From NCBI RefSeq assembly GCF_007679325.1, contig NZ_VEGI01000001.1, forward strand, positions 248,001 to 312,000: a DNA stretch of 64,000 nucleotides, given 5' to 3'. The DNA comes from Arthrobacter sp. U41. Lineage in GTDB: Bacteria; Actinomycetota; Actinomycetes; Actinomycetales; Micrococcaceae. Positions 52,222 to 60,756 of this stretch are shown here, piece after piece (position 1 is the first letter of the stretch; every line of letters begins with the position of its first letter). Under the pieces are notes generated by a model. It searched no databases. It saw only the letters and a list, made by a program, of their open reading frames with translations, and was not told where the DNA came from. Position numbers and translations under genes: made by a program.

Positions 52222-53013
52222 CTACGAGCGGTACCCCGTGGCGTAGTTCCGCGTGGGGCGGACGCCCGGCCGCTGCAGGGGCACCCAGAGCTTGTACCGG
52301 TCGGCCCGGTAGTAGGACACGGAGTAGTCCACCATGGCCCGCGCAACGAAAGCGTGGCGCTGGATCTTCAGGAGCGGCGAGCCGACTTCAACGTTGAGCA
52401 GCCGGGCGGTCGACGGGGAAGCAGCCGTTGCCTCGATCATGTCCTCGCCCCACTCCATCACCAGCCCGAAGCGTTCGCTCAGCACGTTGTACAGCGAGGT
52501 TGGTGGTTCGCCGTCGAGCAGTCCGGGCACCCGGTGGGCGGGGATGAAGTTCTCGTCGACGCTCATGGGTTCGTTGTCCGCGAGCAGGAGGCGGCGGAAC
52601 CGCACCAGGGGCGTTCCCTCTTCCAACTGCAGTTCCCGGGCCAGGAACGCGCTGGCACCGATCTGCTCGAAACTGAGGACCTTCGCGGCGGGAACCATGC
52701 CGCGGCGCTGCATTTCCTCGCTGTAGGAGGTCAGCTTGACCTGGAGGTCCAGTTTGGGCTTCCGCACGAACGTGCCAAGTCCCACCACACGCTCGATGAC
52801 CTCCTCCCCCACCAGGGCGTCAATGGCCTGGCGAACCGTCATCCGGGCCAGCCCGAACCGTTCGGCGAGGTCCCGCTCCGAAGGCAGCGCCGAACCCGGC
52901 GGGCAGGCGCTCACAATGTGGGCCCTGATAATTTCCCTGAGCTGGATGTAAATGGGCGTACCGTTTTGCCGGTCTATTTCGCCGGCCATGCGAGCTGCGT
53001 CAGAGGCCGCCAC
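52222..53013 (-). CDS. DasR-like GntR family regulator (HutC subfamily)
   Basis: 263 residues. The N-terminal winged helix reads GTPIYIQLREIIRAHIVSACPPGSALPSERDLAERFGLARMTVRQAIDALVGEEVIERVVGLGTFV, and a C-terminal UTRA domain (about 105-250) binds a small molecule; it ends in VDYSVSYYRADRYKLWVP. The HutC subfamily includes DasR/NagR, which senses phosphorylated amino sugars. Assignment to DasR is supported by its place next to the HPr gene and by a DasR-type operator in the shared upstream region. MAGEIDRQ at 52989 is an alternative start. Confidence 0.88.
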   Translation of the reverse strand: MAASDAARMAGEIDRQNGTPIYIQLREIIRAHIVSACPPGSALPSERDLAERFGLARMTVRQAIDALVGEEVIERVVGLGTFVRKPKLDLQVKLTSYSEEMQRRGMVPAAKVLSFEQIGASAFLARELQLEEGTPLVRFRRLLLADNEPMSVDENFIPAHRVPGLLDGEPPTSLYNVLSERFGLVMEWGEDMIEATAASPSTARLLNVEVGSPLLKIQRHAFVARAMVDYSVSYYRADRYKLWVPLQRPGVRPTRNYATGYRS

Positions 53014-53063
53014 TGCGCGGCCTTCCGGAAATCTTCATGCTTCAAGGTTAAGCCACGCGGCAG

Positions 53064-53079
53064 ACAGGTCTAGACCACC
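53064..53079. promoter_or_regulatory. putative DasR-type operator (dre site)
   Basis: ACAGGTCTAGACCACC matches the Streptomyces coelicolor dre consensus ACTGGTCTAGACCAGT at 13 of 16 positions, including the central palindrome GGTCTAGACC. It lies between the divergent DasR-like and HPr genes. Confidence 0.65.
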
Positions 53080-53113
53080 TGCGTCGCCGTTCGCCCGGAA
53101 GCAGGCCCGCGAC

Positions 53114-53119
53114 TAGGCT
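53114..53119 (+). promoter_or_regulatory. -10 element (TAGGCT) of the HPr gene
   Basis: TAGGCT lies 35 bp downstream of the dre-like site and 57 bp before the preferred TTG start, predicting a leader of about 50 nt. Confidence 0.45.
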
Positions 53120-53176
53120 TGAATGCGCCGGCAGCCCGCCGGCACTAATCACACCGTCAAAGACCAGGGAGTCCCG

Positions 53177-53470
53177 TTGCCCGTTCGGAACGCAATCGTC
53201 AAGGCCGACGTCGGACTGCATGCCCGGCCCGCGGCCCTGTTTGTCCGTGCTGTCCACGAGACCGGCCTGCCCGTCACGATCAGCAGGGGCGGCAGGCCCG
53301 GAGTGGACGCCCGCTCCCTGCTGGAAGTCATGACCGAGGACTTCCACTGCGGCTGCGCCGTGGAGTTGGCCGTCTCCCCTGACGCTGTCCCGGCCCGCTA
53401 CAGCCCGGACGACGTCGAGAAAGCCCTCGACGGGCTCCGTACCCTGTTGGAGTCAGCCCGGACCCGCTGA
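53177..53470 (+). CDS. ptsH: HPr phosphocarrier protein of the PTS
   Basis: Phosphate carrier between enzyme I and the sugar-specific EIIA components of the phosphotransferase system. 97 residues. With the TTG start at 53177 the phosphorylated histidine falls at position 15 (KADVGLHARPAALFVR), the classical number, and AGGGAG precedes it by 6 bp; the open frame further upstream (ATG 53123) has no family similarity. The regulatory-serine region reads DARSLLEVM. EI and EII genes are not in the window. Control by the DasR-like regulator is likely from the operator upstream. Confidence 0.92.
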   Translation: MPVRNAIVKADVGLHARPAALFVRAVHETGLPVTISRGGRPGVDARSLLEVMTEDFHCGCAVELAVSPDAVPARYSPDDVEKALDGLRTLLESARTR

Positions 53471-53507
53471 GCGGCCCACAGGCCCCTCCAGAGGGCACAG
53501 ACAAACA

Positions 53508-53548
53508 ACGACGGCGGGCCCCACCGGAAAGGTGGGGCCCGCCGTCGT
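53508..53548. terminator. bidirectional terminator between ptsH and ctaF
   Basis: A perfect 18-bp GC-rich stem (53508-53525 with 53531-53548) and GGAAA loop, located between convergent genes. Confidence 0.85.
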
Positions 53549-53577
53549 AGTTGATGCGGTTTGTGTCCTGACGGACG

Positions 53578-53979
53578 TTAGTGCGCGTGGTCTCCGCGGC
53601 TGTACTCGTACACCCAGCCGACCAAAGCAACCAGCGCGAGGCCAGCGGCGATGTAGACAATCCAGAAGCCAATGGCCATTCCGAGGAATCCGGCGGCGCT
53701 GGCCAGGCCCAGCACCAGCGGCCACCAGCTCCAGGGGCTGAAGTGGCCCTGCTCGCCGGCGCCCTCGTGGATCTCGGCGTCACTGCGGTCCTCGGGACGC
53801 ATCCCGACGCGCTTGCCGGTGAAGGCGAGGTAGGCGCCGATCATGCCGGCGAGGCCGCCGACCAGCAGCACCCCGAGGATGCCGACCCACTCGGACCAGT
53901 TCGTGAGGAAGCCGTAGATCACGGCGACCGGCACGAAGAAGAAGACTCCGAGTCCAAAAATCCTTGATTCGATCTTCAC
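53578..53979 (-). CDS. ctaF: cytochrome c oxidase subunit IV, actinobacterial type
   Basis: Small subunit of the aa3 oxidase, 133 residues from GTG 53979. Four membrane helices (IFGLGVFFFVPVAVIYGFLT, WVGILGVLLVGGLAGMIGAYLAFTG, WWPLVLGLASAAGFLGMAIGFWIVYIAAGLALVALVGWVYEYS) and the ending RGDHAH are typical of CtaF. Its start overlaps the ctaD stop by one base (TAGTG), so it is the last gene of the ctaC-ctaD-ctaF operon. Confidence 0.93.
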   Translation of the reverse strand: MKIESRIFGLGVFFFVPVAVIYGFLTNWSEWVGILGVLLVGGLAGMIGAYLAFTGKRVGMRPEDRSDAEIHEGAGEQGHFSPWSWWPLVLGLASAAGFLGMAIGFWIVYIAAGLALVALVGWVYEYSRGDHAH

Positions 53980-55700
53980 TAGGGGTTGTCCTTCTGGTCG
54001 GCGTTACCGAGGGCTTCTGCGGCCGGGGCAGGAGACTCGACGGTGTATGTCTGGGAAAGCTCGGGGTGGTGCAGGTCCAGGGCAGGACGCTCCGAACGGA
54101 TCCGCGGCAGCGAGGTGAAGTTGTGGCGCGGCGGCGGGCAGGACGTCGCCCACTCGAGCGAGGCGCCGAAGCCCCACGGGTCATCCACTTCAACCTTCTC
54201 GTTGCTGCGCCAGGTGATGTAGACGTTCCAGAAGAACGGGATCAGCGAGGCGCCCAGCAGGAACGAGGCGTAGGTGGAGAACTGGTTCATCCAGGTGAAG
54301 TTGTCCTGGGGCATGTAGTCCGCGTAGCGGCGGGGCATACCCTCGACGCCCAGCCAGTGCTGGATGAGGAACGTGCCGTGGAAGCCGAGGAAGAGCATCC
54401 AGAAGTGGATCTTGCCCAGACGCTCGTTGAGCATCTTGCCGGTCCACTTCGGCCACCAGAAGTAGAAGCCTGCGAACATCGCGAACACCACGGTGCCGAA
54501 GACGACGTAGTGGAAGTGCGCCACCACGAAGTAGGAGTCCGAGACGTGGAAGTCCAGCGGCGGGGAGGCCAGGATAATGCCGGTCAGGCCCCCGAAGAGG
54601 AACGTCGCCAGGAAGCCGATGCTCCACAGCATGGGGGTTTCGAACGTAATGGACCCCCGCCACATGGTGCCGATCCAGTTGAAGAACTTCACACCGGTCG
54701 GAACGGCGATCAACATCGTCATGAAGGAGAAGAACGGCAGCAGGACCGAGCCGGTGACGTACATGTGGTGTGCCCACACGGTCACGGACAGGGCAGCGAT
54801 GGAGATCGTTGCGTAGACCAAGCCCTTGTAGCCGAAGATCGGCTTGCGGCTGAAGACCGGGAAGATCTCCGAGACTATGCCGAAGAACGGCAGGGCGATG
54901 ATGTAGACCTCAGGGTGTCCGAAGAACCAGAACAGGTGCTGCCAAAGGACGGCGCCGCCGTTCTCCGGGTCGAAGATGTGGGCACCGAAGCGCCGGTCCG
55001 CGCCGAGCGCGAAGAGGGCCGCGGCCAGCGGCGGGAACGCCATCAGCACCAGGATCGCCGTCACCAGGATGTTCCAGGTGAAGATCGGCATACGCCACAT
55101 GGTCATGCCCGGGGCACGCATGCAGATGATCGTGGTGATGAAGTTGACCGCACCAAGGATGGTGCCGAAGCCGGAGAGCGCCAGGCCGAAGACCCAGAGG
55201 TCACCGCCCACTCCCGGGCTGAACGTCGTGTTGGACAGCGGCGCGTACGCGAACCAGCCGAACGAGGCAGCACCCTGCGGGGTGACGAAGCCGGACACGG
55301 CGATGGTGGAGCCGAAAAGGAAGAACCAGAAGGCCAGTGCGTTCAGTCGCGGGAAGGCGACGTCGGGTGCACCGATCTGGAGCGGCATGATGACGTTGGC
55401 GAACCCGGCGAAGAGCGGCGTCGCGAACATCAGCAGCATGACTGTGCCGTGCATGGTGAAGAGCTGGTTGTACTGCTCTTTGGTCTGCAGGATCTGCATG
55501 CCGGGCTCGAACAGCTCGGCGCGGATCAGCAGCGCCATGACGCCGCCGAAGCAGAAGAACACGAAGGACGCGATCAGGTACATGTACCCGATGGTCTTGT
55601 GGTCGGTGGAGGTGATCCAGTTGACGACGATGCGTCCCTTGGATTTCGGTACTACGGGAGCCTCAAGTGTCCCCGTGGGCTGTGAATAGGTGGTTGCCAC
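53979..55700 (-). CDS. ctaD: cytochrome c oxidase subunit I (aa3 type)
   Basis: Catalytic subunit with haem a, haem a3 and CuB, 573 residues. Twelve membrane helices are visible. The haem ligand is in [17 protein letters not shown], the CuB histidine and cross-linked Tyr in [18 protein letters not shown], the paired His in [10 protein letters not shown], and the haem a3/a histidines in [14 protein letters not shown]. An acidic and Pro-rich C-terminal tail follows helix 12. GTG 55700 is the only suitable start. It is the central gene of the ctaCDF operon and pumps protons as part of the bcc-aa3 supercomplex. Confidence 0.96.
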   Translation of the reverse strand: MATTYSQPTGTLEAPVVPKSKGRIVVNWITSTDHKTIGYMYLIASFVFFCFGGVMALLIRAELFEPGMQILQTKEQYNQLFTMHGTVMLLMFATPLFAGFANVIMPLQIGAPDVAFPRLNALAFWFFLFGSTIAVSGFVTPQGAASFGWFAYAPLSNTTFSPGVGGDLWVFGLALSGFGTILGAVNFITTIICMRAPGMTMWRMPIFTWNILVTAILVLMAFPPLAAALFALGADRRFGAHIFDPENGGAVLWQHLFWFFGHPEVYIIALPFFGIVSEIFPVFSRKPIFGYKGLVYATISIAALSVTVWAHHMYVTGSVLLPFFSFMTMLIAVPTGVKFFNWIGTMWRGSITFETPMLWSIGFLATFLFGGLTGIILASPPLDFHVSDSYFVVAHFHYVVFGTVVFAMFAGFYFWWPKWTGKMLNERLGKIHFWMLFLGFHGTFLIQHWLGVEGMPRRYADYMPQDNFTWMNQFSTYASFLLGASLIPFFWNVYITWRSNEKVEVDDPWGFGASLEWATSCPPPRHNFTSLPRIRSERPALDLHHPELSQTYTVESPAPAAEALGNADQKDNP

Positions 55701-55710
55701 GTCGCTCCCC

Positions 55711-56583
55711 TTACTTGGATTCGGTCGGGGCCGGGTTGCGGTCGTACTCTTCGCCGAGGAGACCGGTGTTGCCGTCCTGGCGCAGCTTGTCCAGGTGCGC
55801 CTGGAATTCGGCGTCGGAAACGACCTTCACGCGGAACAGCATTTCGGAGTGGTATTCGCCACAGAGTTCGGCGCACTTGCCGTCGTAGGTTCCCTCTTTG
55901 GTGGGGGTGAACCTGATGTAGTTGGTCTTTCCGGGGATCATGTCGCGCTTCTGCAGGAAGGCGGGGACCCAGAAGGAGTGGATGACGTCGCGGGCGTTCA
56001 GCTCGACATCCACGGATTTGTTGACCGGGAGGTACAGGGTGGGGAGCTTTTCCTTGTCCACTGCCTCACCGGTGAGGTGCGCCTGGACGCCGGCTTCGTG
56101 GACATCCTCGCGGATCACGTCGCCCTTTTTGTAGTTGAAGTCCCAGGCCCACTGCTTGCCACGGACGTCAACGACGACGTCGGCCGGCTCTGCGCGGTTG
56201 TCGATCGCCTGCTGGTCGCGGTCGGTGAAGTAGAAGAACACCAGGACCATGAACAGCGGGATCGTCAGGTAGAAAACTTCGAGGGGCAGGTTGAAGCTGT
56301 TCTGCCGGGGGAACCCGACGGTGCCCTTGCGGCGCCGGTAGGCCACCATGCACCAGATCATCAGGCCCCAGGTGATGACACCGACAACCAGTGCGGCAAT
56401 CCATGAGTTGACCCAGAGGTCCATGATGCGGTCAGTGTGGTTGGTGGTGCCACGTTCCGTGGGCAGCCACCCTTTCTGTACCTCTGGTGAACATCCAGTC
56501 AAAGCCAACGCGCCGGCGAGTGCCAAGCCAGTGATCGTAGTGATCTGTTTGCGTCGGCTGCCGGTTCGGTTCTGCGAACTCAC
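55711..56583 (-). CDS. ctaC: cytochrome c oxidase subunit II (CuA)
   Basis: Electron-entry subunit of the aa3 oxidase, 290 residues. It is a lipoprotein: basic N-terminus, hydrophobic core and lipobox ALTGC with Cys31. Two membrane helices follow ([27 protein letters not shown] and [22 protein letters not shown]). The cupredoxin domain has the CuA site in HSFWVPAF and [15 protein letters not shown]. The start is GTG 56583 with GTAGGAAGG upstream. It is the first gene of ctaC-ctaD-ctaF; the 200-bp region upstream must hold the operon promoter. Confidence 0.95.
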   Translation of the reverse strand: MSSQNRTGSRRKQITTITGLALAGALALTGCSPEVQKGWLPTERGTTNHTDRIMDLWVNSWIAALVVGVITWGLMIWCMVAYRRRKGTVGFPRQNSFNLPLEVFYLTIPLFMVLVFFYFTDRDQQAIDNRAEPADVVVDVRGKQWAWDFNYKKGDVIREDVHEAGVQAHLTGEAVDKEKLPTLYLPVNKSVDVELNARDVIHSFWVPAFLQKRDMIPGKTNYIRFTPTKEGTYDGKCAELCGEYHSEMLFRVKVVSDAEFQAHLDKLRQDGNTGLLGEEYDRNPAPTESK

Positions 56584-56755
56584 AGACGGCCCTTCCTACT
56601 TGTTGCTGTCGCCCCGGTCCGCAAAATCGCGGTCGGGGCACACGAAAAGTTTTACTACTCGGTGTAGAGCTTACCGCTCCCCGCGAGTTTTCGCCCACAT
56701 GTCCGCGCCGTGCGTCGGGACCTATTTGCCGGGTCCGCTCGTTATGGTTCCTCGG

Positions 56756-56788
56756 CACTAAGGCCGGGCAGATTGCCCGGCCTTAGTG
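56756..56788 (-). terminator. hairpin at the end of the erpA-type gene
   Basis: A perfect 15-bp stem (56756-56770 with 56774-56788) and three-base loop overlaps the stop codon of the gene on the minus strand. It lacks a T run, so termination may be partial. Confidence 0.65.
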
Positions 56789-57172
56789 GAAGGAATCACC
56801 GCAGGCGCAGGAGCCGCCGGCGTTGGGGTTATCGATCGTAAAGCCCTGCTTGGAGATGGTGTCCTCGAAGTCGATGCTGGCACCGGTGAGGTAGGGGACG
56901 CTCATCTTGTCGACTACAACTTCAACGCCGTCGTAGTCCCGGACGGCGTCTCCGTCGAGGAGCCTTTCGTCGAAGTAGAGCTGGTAGATCAGGCCGGAGC
57001 AGCCGCCGGGCTGCACAGCCACGCGGAGGCGCAGGTCGGTGCGGCCTTCCTGCTCCAGCAGGCTGCGGACCTTGCCCGCCGCGACGTCGGTCAGCTGGAC
57101 TTCGTGCGTGGCCAGTTCCTCGCCCGCCGTGGCGGTGGTGTCGGCGCTGTTTTCATTGGTTGTAGTGCTCAT
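56783..57172 (-). CDS. erpA: iron-sulfur cluster insertion protein, HesB/IscA (ErpA) family
   Basis: A-type carrier that delivers iron-sulfur clusters to apo-proteins. 129 residues. The three conserved cysteines are in GGCSGLIYQLYF and GGSCACGDSFH at the C-terminus. An N-terminal extension of about 25 residues is Thr/Glu-rich. The ATG at 57172 has GAAGG upstream. It stands upstream of ctaC on the same strand but is separated from it by a hairpin. It may serve the Rieske protein and other clusters of the respiratory chain, an inference from position only. Confidence 0.9.
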   Translation of the reverse strand: MSTTTNENSADTTATAGEELATHEVQLTDVAAGKVRSLLEQEGRTDLRLRVAVQPGGCSGLIYQLYFDERLLDGDAVRDYDGVEVVVDKMSVPYLTGASIDFEDTISKQGFTIDNPNAGGSCACGDSFH

Positions 57173-57343
57173 GGCCTACCTTCTAACGACGGTGGTGGCG
57201 GCACCGCCGGGGCGGCACCCGCCCCTACTTATTCGGTACGGGCTATAGCTACATGCTACGTCGATCAGCCGTGTAGCTCTAACTTCTGACGTAACCGTTA
57301 GTGCCGGCCGGATGTTCCCCCGGAACCCGGCCGGCCCGTCCGG

Positions 57344-58774
57344 TCAGGCCAGTCCGTCCTCATTCAGCCGCGCGAGCATCAGGGCTTCGGCAACGATGGC
57401 GTTCCGGAAGTCTTCAAGGTGGAGGGATTCGTTCGCGCTGTGCGCCCGGGAATCGGGATCCTCGACGCCGGTGACCAGGATCTGGACATCCGGGTACAGC
57501 TCGGTCAGGTCGGCGATGAACGGGATGGAGCCGCCAATACCGGTTTCCACTGCCGGGACGCCCCACGCCTCGCCGAGCGCCCACATCGCGATGCCCGCAG
57601 CCCGTGAGGACGTGTCCGTGAGGAAGGCGTTGCCGCTCTCCCCCGGCGTAAAGACCACGTGGGCGCCGAACGGCGCGCTGGCTTCCACGTGCCGTCGGAC
57701 GGCATCCATGGCTTCGGCCGGATCCTGCCCGGGGGCGAGCCGCATGCTGAACTTGGCCTTTGCCCGGGGCAGGAGGGTGTTGGAGGCGACGTCGACGGCG
57801 GGGGCGTCGAAGCCGATGATCGACAGCGCCGGCTTGGTCCACATCCGCGAGGCGATCGTGCCGGTGCCCGCAAGCCGGACGCCGTCGAGCACGGAGGCGT
57901 CCGCGCGGTATTCCTCCTCCGAGAGGTCCACGGTGGCGTCGTCCCGGCTGACCAGGCCGGCGATCGCGACGTTGCCCTCGTCGTCGTGCAGGGTGGCGAT
58001 GAGACGGGACAGGAGGGTGGGCGCATCCAGCACCGGGCCGCCGAACATGCCGGAGTGGACCGCGTGGTCCAGGACCTTGACCTCGATGGTGCCGTCCACC
58101 AGACCGCGGAGGCTGGTGGTGAGCGCGGGGATGCCGACCTTCCAGTTGCTGGAGTCGGCGACGACGATCACATCGGCGCGCAGCAGCTCCCGGTGGGTTT
58201 CCAGGAAAGTTCGGAAGGTCGGGGAACCGGCTTCCTCCTCACCCTCGAAGAAGAAGGTCACACCCAGGCCAAGATCGTCGCCCAGGACGCGGGTCACGGC
58301 CGCGTAGGCAGCAATGTGGGCCAGGATCCCGGCCTTGTCGTCGGCGGCACCGCGGCCGTAAAGCCGCCCGTCACGCTCGACGGCGGTGAACGGCTCCGTC
58401 TCCCACAGCGCCAAGTCGCCGGTGGGCTGCACATCGTGGTGGGCGTAGAGCAGGATCGTCGGCTTGCCGTCGGCGGCGGGACGGCGGGCGACGACGGCGG
58501 GGCCGCCGGGAGTCCCGTCTTCCTTGTTGCAGCGCAGGATCCGGACGTCGTCGAATCCGCTGGCGCGCACCAGCCCGGCGACGGCGTCGGCGCTGGCGTT
58601 GAGCGGGGCCGGGTCGAAGCTTGGCCAGGCGATGCCCGGAATGGCGACGAGCTCTTTCAACTGGGCGATGGTGGTGTCGAAGGATTCGGTGACGGCCTGC
58701 CGGAGCGCCTCGGTGTCGACGTTTCCGGCCGGGGCGGTTGCGGTTTGCGGGTTCCCCGCGGGTGATGAAGTCAT
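57344..58774 (-). CDS. M20 family dipeptidase
   Basis: Cytosolic zinc dipeptidase of the M20/PepV-like group, 476 residues from ATG 58774. Metal ligands and catalytic residues are visible: LLYAHHDVQPTG, YGRGAADDKAGILAHIAAY, and FFFEGEEEAGSPTF with the catalytic Glu. A lid domain of about 100 residues lies around 215-330. Length and order fit carnosine-dipeptidase-type M20 enzymes. A TAGTGT box (minus strand, 58787-58782) ends 7 bp before the start, so the mRNA is probably leaderless; the longer upstream frame is not used. Confidence 0.9.
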   Translation of the reverse strand: MTSSPAGNPQTATAPAGNVDTEALRQAVTESFDTTIAQLKELVAIPGIAWPSFDPAPLNASADAVAGLVRASGFDDVRILRCNKEDGTPGGPAVVARRPAADGKPTILLYAHHDVQPTGDLALWETEPFTAVERDGRLYGRGAADDKAGILAHIAAYAAVTRVLGDDLGLGVTFFFEGEEEAGSPTFRTFLETHRELLRADVIVVADSSNWKVGIPALTTSLRGLVDGTIEVKVLDHAVHSGMFGGPVLDAPTLLSRLIATLHDDEGNVAIAGLVSRDDATVDLSEEEYRADASVLDGVRLAGTGTIASRMWTKPALSIIGFDAPAVDVASNTLLPRAKAKFSMRLAPGQDPAEAMDAVRRHVEASAPFGAHVVFTPGESGNAFLTDTSSRAAGIAMWALGEAWGVPAVETGIGGSIPFIADLTELYPDVQILVTGVEDPDSRAHSANESLHLEDFRNAIVAEALMLARLNEDGLA

Positions 58775-58875
58775 GGCCAGAACACTACCCGTGCCGTGGA
58801 TCACGCTAAACCCTAAACTCTGCCGCGGCGCGTCATACCCTGTGTGGGCTGGGTCTCGTGCCCGTGTCCGCGGGG

Positions 58876-58881
58876 TATTCT
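58876..58881 (+). promoter_or_regulatory. -10 element (TATTCT) of the DUF3043 gene
   Basis: TATTCT ends 6 bp before the GTG at 58888, matching the leaderless arrangement seen for its neighbour on the other strand. Confidence 0.45.
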
Positions 58882-58887
58882 GTAGGG

Positions 58888-59487
58888 GTGTTTGGACGTA
58901 AAAAAGAAGCGCCATCGGCGCAGGACATAGTTGACCAGCAGGCGGCCGGGGCAGCAGCCCGGGATACCGCCCTCGGCAAGGGCGCGCCCACGCCCAAGCG
59001 CAGCGCGCAGGTGGCGGCCCGCAAGCGGCCGCTCGTGCCGGAGGACCGCAAGGCCTCCAAGGCCGCAGAGCGTGCAGCGGTCCAGGAGCAGCGGCTGAAA
59101 ATGCGGGCGGCCCTGGACACCGGCGACGAGAAGTTCCTGCCGCTGAGGGACAAGGGTCCGCAGAAGCGCTTCGCCCGTGACTATGTGGACGCCCGCTTCA
59201 GCCTCGGCGAGTACCTGATGTTCGGCGCACTGATCTTCGTGGTGGTCTCCCTGCTCGTCCCGGCGTCCAGCGAGCAGATGATCTACGTCCTGGGCGGATT
59301 CTGGGTCATGTTCCTGGCCGTCTTCGTCGACGTCTTTATCCTCTCCCGCAAGCTCCGGAAGCGCCTGACGGAAAAGTTCGGCGACGTGGAGCGCGGCACC
59401 GTCTGGTACGGCTCCATGCGCTCACTGCAGTTCCGGCGCCTGCGCCTTCCCAAGCCCCTCGTCAAGCGCGGCGAATACCCCGCCTGA
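58888..59487 (+). CDS. DUF3043 family membrane protein
   Basis: 199 residues from GTG 58888 (VFGRKKEAPSAQDIVDQQAAG), a family found in actinobacteria with unknown function. The N-terminal half is basic and Ala-rich (TPKRSAQVAARKRPLVPEDRKASKAAERAAVQEQR). Two membrane helices follow (LGEYLMFGALIFVVVSLLVPA and MIYVLGGFWVMFLAVFVDVFIL), and the C-terminus is basic. KRFARDYVDARFSLGEY is the best-conserved family segment. Divergent from the dipeptidase gene. Confidence 0.85.
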   Translation: MFGRKKEAPSAQDIVDQQAAGAAARDTALGKGAPTPKRSAQVAARKRPLVPEDRKASKAAERAAVQEQRLKMRAALDTGDEKFLPLRDKGPQKRFARDYVDARFSLGEYLMFGALIFVVVSLLVPASSEQMIYVLGGFWVMFLAVFVDVFILSRKLRKRLTEKFGDVERGTVWYGSMRSLQFRRLRLPKPLVKRGEYPA

Positions 59488-59505
59488 TTTCCCCGATCAC
59501 CAAGG

Positions 59506-59534
59506 AGCCCCCGGCAGCTGGACTGCCGGGGGCT
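59506..59534. terminator. terminator between the DUF3043 gene and pyrD
   Basis: A perfect 12-bp stem (AGCCCCCGGCAG at 59506-59517, complement at 59523-59534) followed by TTG on the plus strand, between two convergent genes. Confidence 0.75.
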
Positions 59535-59615
59535 TTGTCGTCCCGGTGTGGTGACGGCGCCTGTCGGTGTGGCCGAGCGGTGCCGACCGTTGGCCCGCGG
59601 GGCCCCGGGCCGGGT

Positions 59616-60689
59616 TCAGCGCCGCGACGGGTGCTTAGCGAGCTGCCGGTTGATGCGGGCAGCCCAGAACGGACCTTCGTAGAGGAACGCCGTGTACCCC
59701 TGCACGAGGGTGGCGCCGGCGTCGAGCCGTTGCTGGACGTCCTGCGCGGTTTCGACGCCGCCCACCGAGACCAGGGTCAGCTTGCCGCCGGTTGCCGCCT
59801 TCAACCGTGCCAGCACTTCCAGGGACCGCTGCTTCAGCGGGGCGCCGGACAGTCCGCCGGCGCCGCAGGCCGCCACCTTGTCCGGGGCGGACGACAGGCC
59901 GGTGCGGGCGATGGTGGTGTTGGTGGCGATGATTCCGTCCAGCTTCAGGTCCAGTGCCAGGCGCGCGACGTCGTCGATGTCGTCATCGCTGAGGTCCGGG
60001 GCGATCTTGACCAGCAGCGGAATGTGGCGTCCGGAGGCCTTGTCCGCCGCCTCCCCCACTGCCGTCAGCAGCGGGCGGAGCGAATCGACGTCCTGGAGCA
60101 GCCGCAGGCCGGGGGTGTTCGGGGAGCTGACGTTGACCACGAGGTAGTCGGCGGCGGGCGCCAGGCTGCGGGCGCTGATGAGGTAGTCCGCCACCGCGTC
60201 GTCCAGTTCCACCACCTTGCTCTTGCCGATGTTGATGCCGATCACCGGGCGGACACCGGGGTGGCGGCGCTGCAGGGCGGCGCGGGCGGACTTCAGGCGG
60301 GGCGCCACGGCGGCGGCCCCGTCATTGTTGAATCCCATCCGGTTGACCACGGCCCGGTCCTGGACCAGGCGGAAGAGCCGCGGCGCGGGGTTTCCGGGCT
60401 GGGCCTGTCCGGTGATCGTGCCGACTTCCACATGGCCGAAGCCCAGCTCGGTCAGCGCCTCGATGCCGTGGCCCTCCTTGTCGAACCCGGCCGCCAGACC
60501 GAACGGCGACGGGAACGTCAGGCCGAACGCCCGGGTCTGGAGCGACGCCGCCGGGGCGGTGAACCTCTGCAGCACCCGCCCGGCCCCGCAGGAGTGGACA
60601 AGCCGGATGGCCCTGAACCCGATTTTGTGGGCGCGTTCGGCGTCCATCCATGAAAAGGCCAGCCGGAAGAAGGTCGGATATACGCGCAT
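59616..60689 (-). CDS. pyrD: quinone-dependent dihydroorotate dehydrogenase (class 2)
   Basis: Fourth step of pyrimidine synthesis: dihydroorotate to orotate, with electrons going to menaquinone at the membrane. 357 residues. The N-terminal membrane-associating helices (FFRLAFSWMDAERAHKIGFRAIRLV) and the catalytic Ser region VVNVSSPNTPGLRLLQDVD define class 2. FMN-site segments FGLAAGFDKEGHG and LVSVGGVETAQDVQQRLDAGATLVQGYTAFLYEGP are intact. It is transcribed away from the alpha/beta-hydrolase gene. Confidence 0.95.
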   Translation of the reverse strand: MRVYPTFFRLAFSWMDAERAHKIGFRAIRLVHSCGAGRVLQRFTAPAASLQTRAFGLTFPSPFGLAAGFDKEGHGIEALTELGFGHVEVGTITGQAQPGNPAPRLFRLVQDRAVVNRMGFNNDGAAAVAPRLKSARAALQRRHPGVRPVIGINIGKSKVVELDDAVADYLISARSLAPAADYLVVNVSSPNTPGLRLLQDVDSLRPLLTAVGEAADKASGRHIPLLVKIAPDLSDDDIDDVARLALDLKLDGIIATNTTIARTGLSSAPDKVAACGAGGLSGAPLKQRSLEVLARLKAATGGKLTLVSVGGVETAQDVQQRLDAGATLVQGYTAFLYEGPFWAARINRQLAKHPSRR

Positions 60690-60744
60690 GGCTCTAGTTT
60701 TCCCGTTCCGGCGGCCCAGACCAAACCCGCCCGCCGCCGGGCGC

Positions 60745-60750
60745 TAGCAT
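60745..60750 (+). promoter_or_regulatory. -10 element (TAGCAT) of the alpha/beta-hydrolase gene
   Basis: TAGCAT ends 6 bp before the ATG at 60757, a leaderless-type arrangement. Confidence 0.4.
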
Positions 60751-60756
60751 GAAGCA

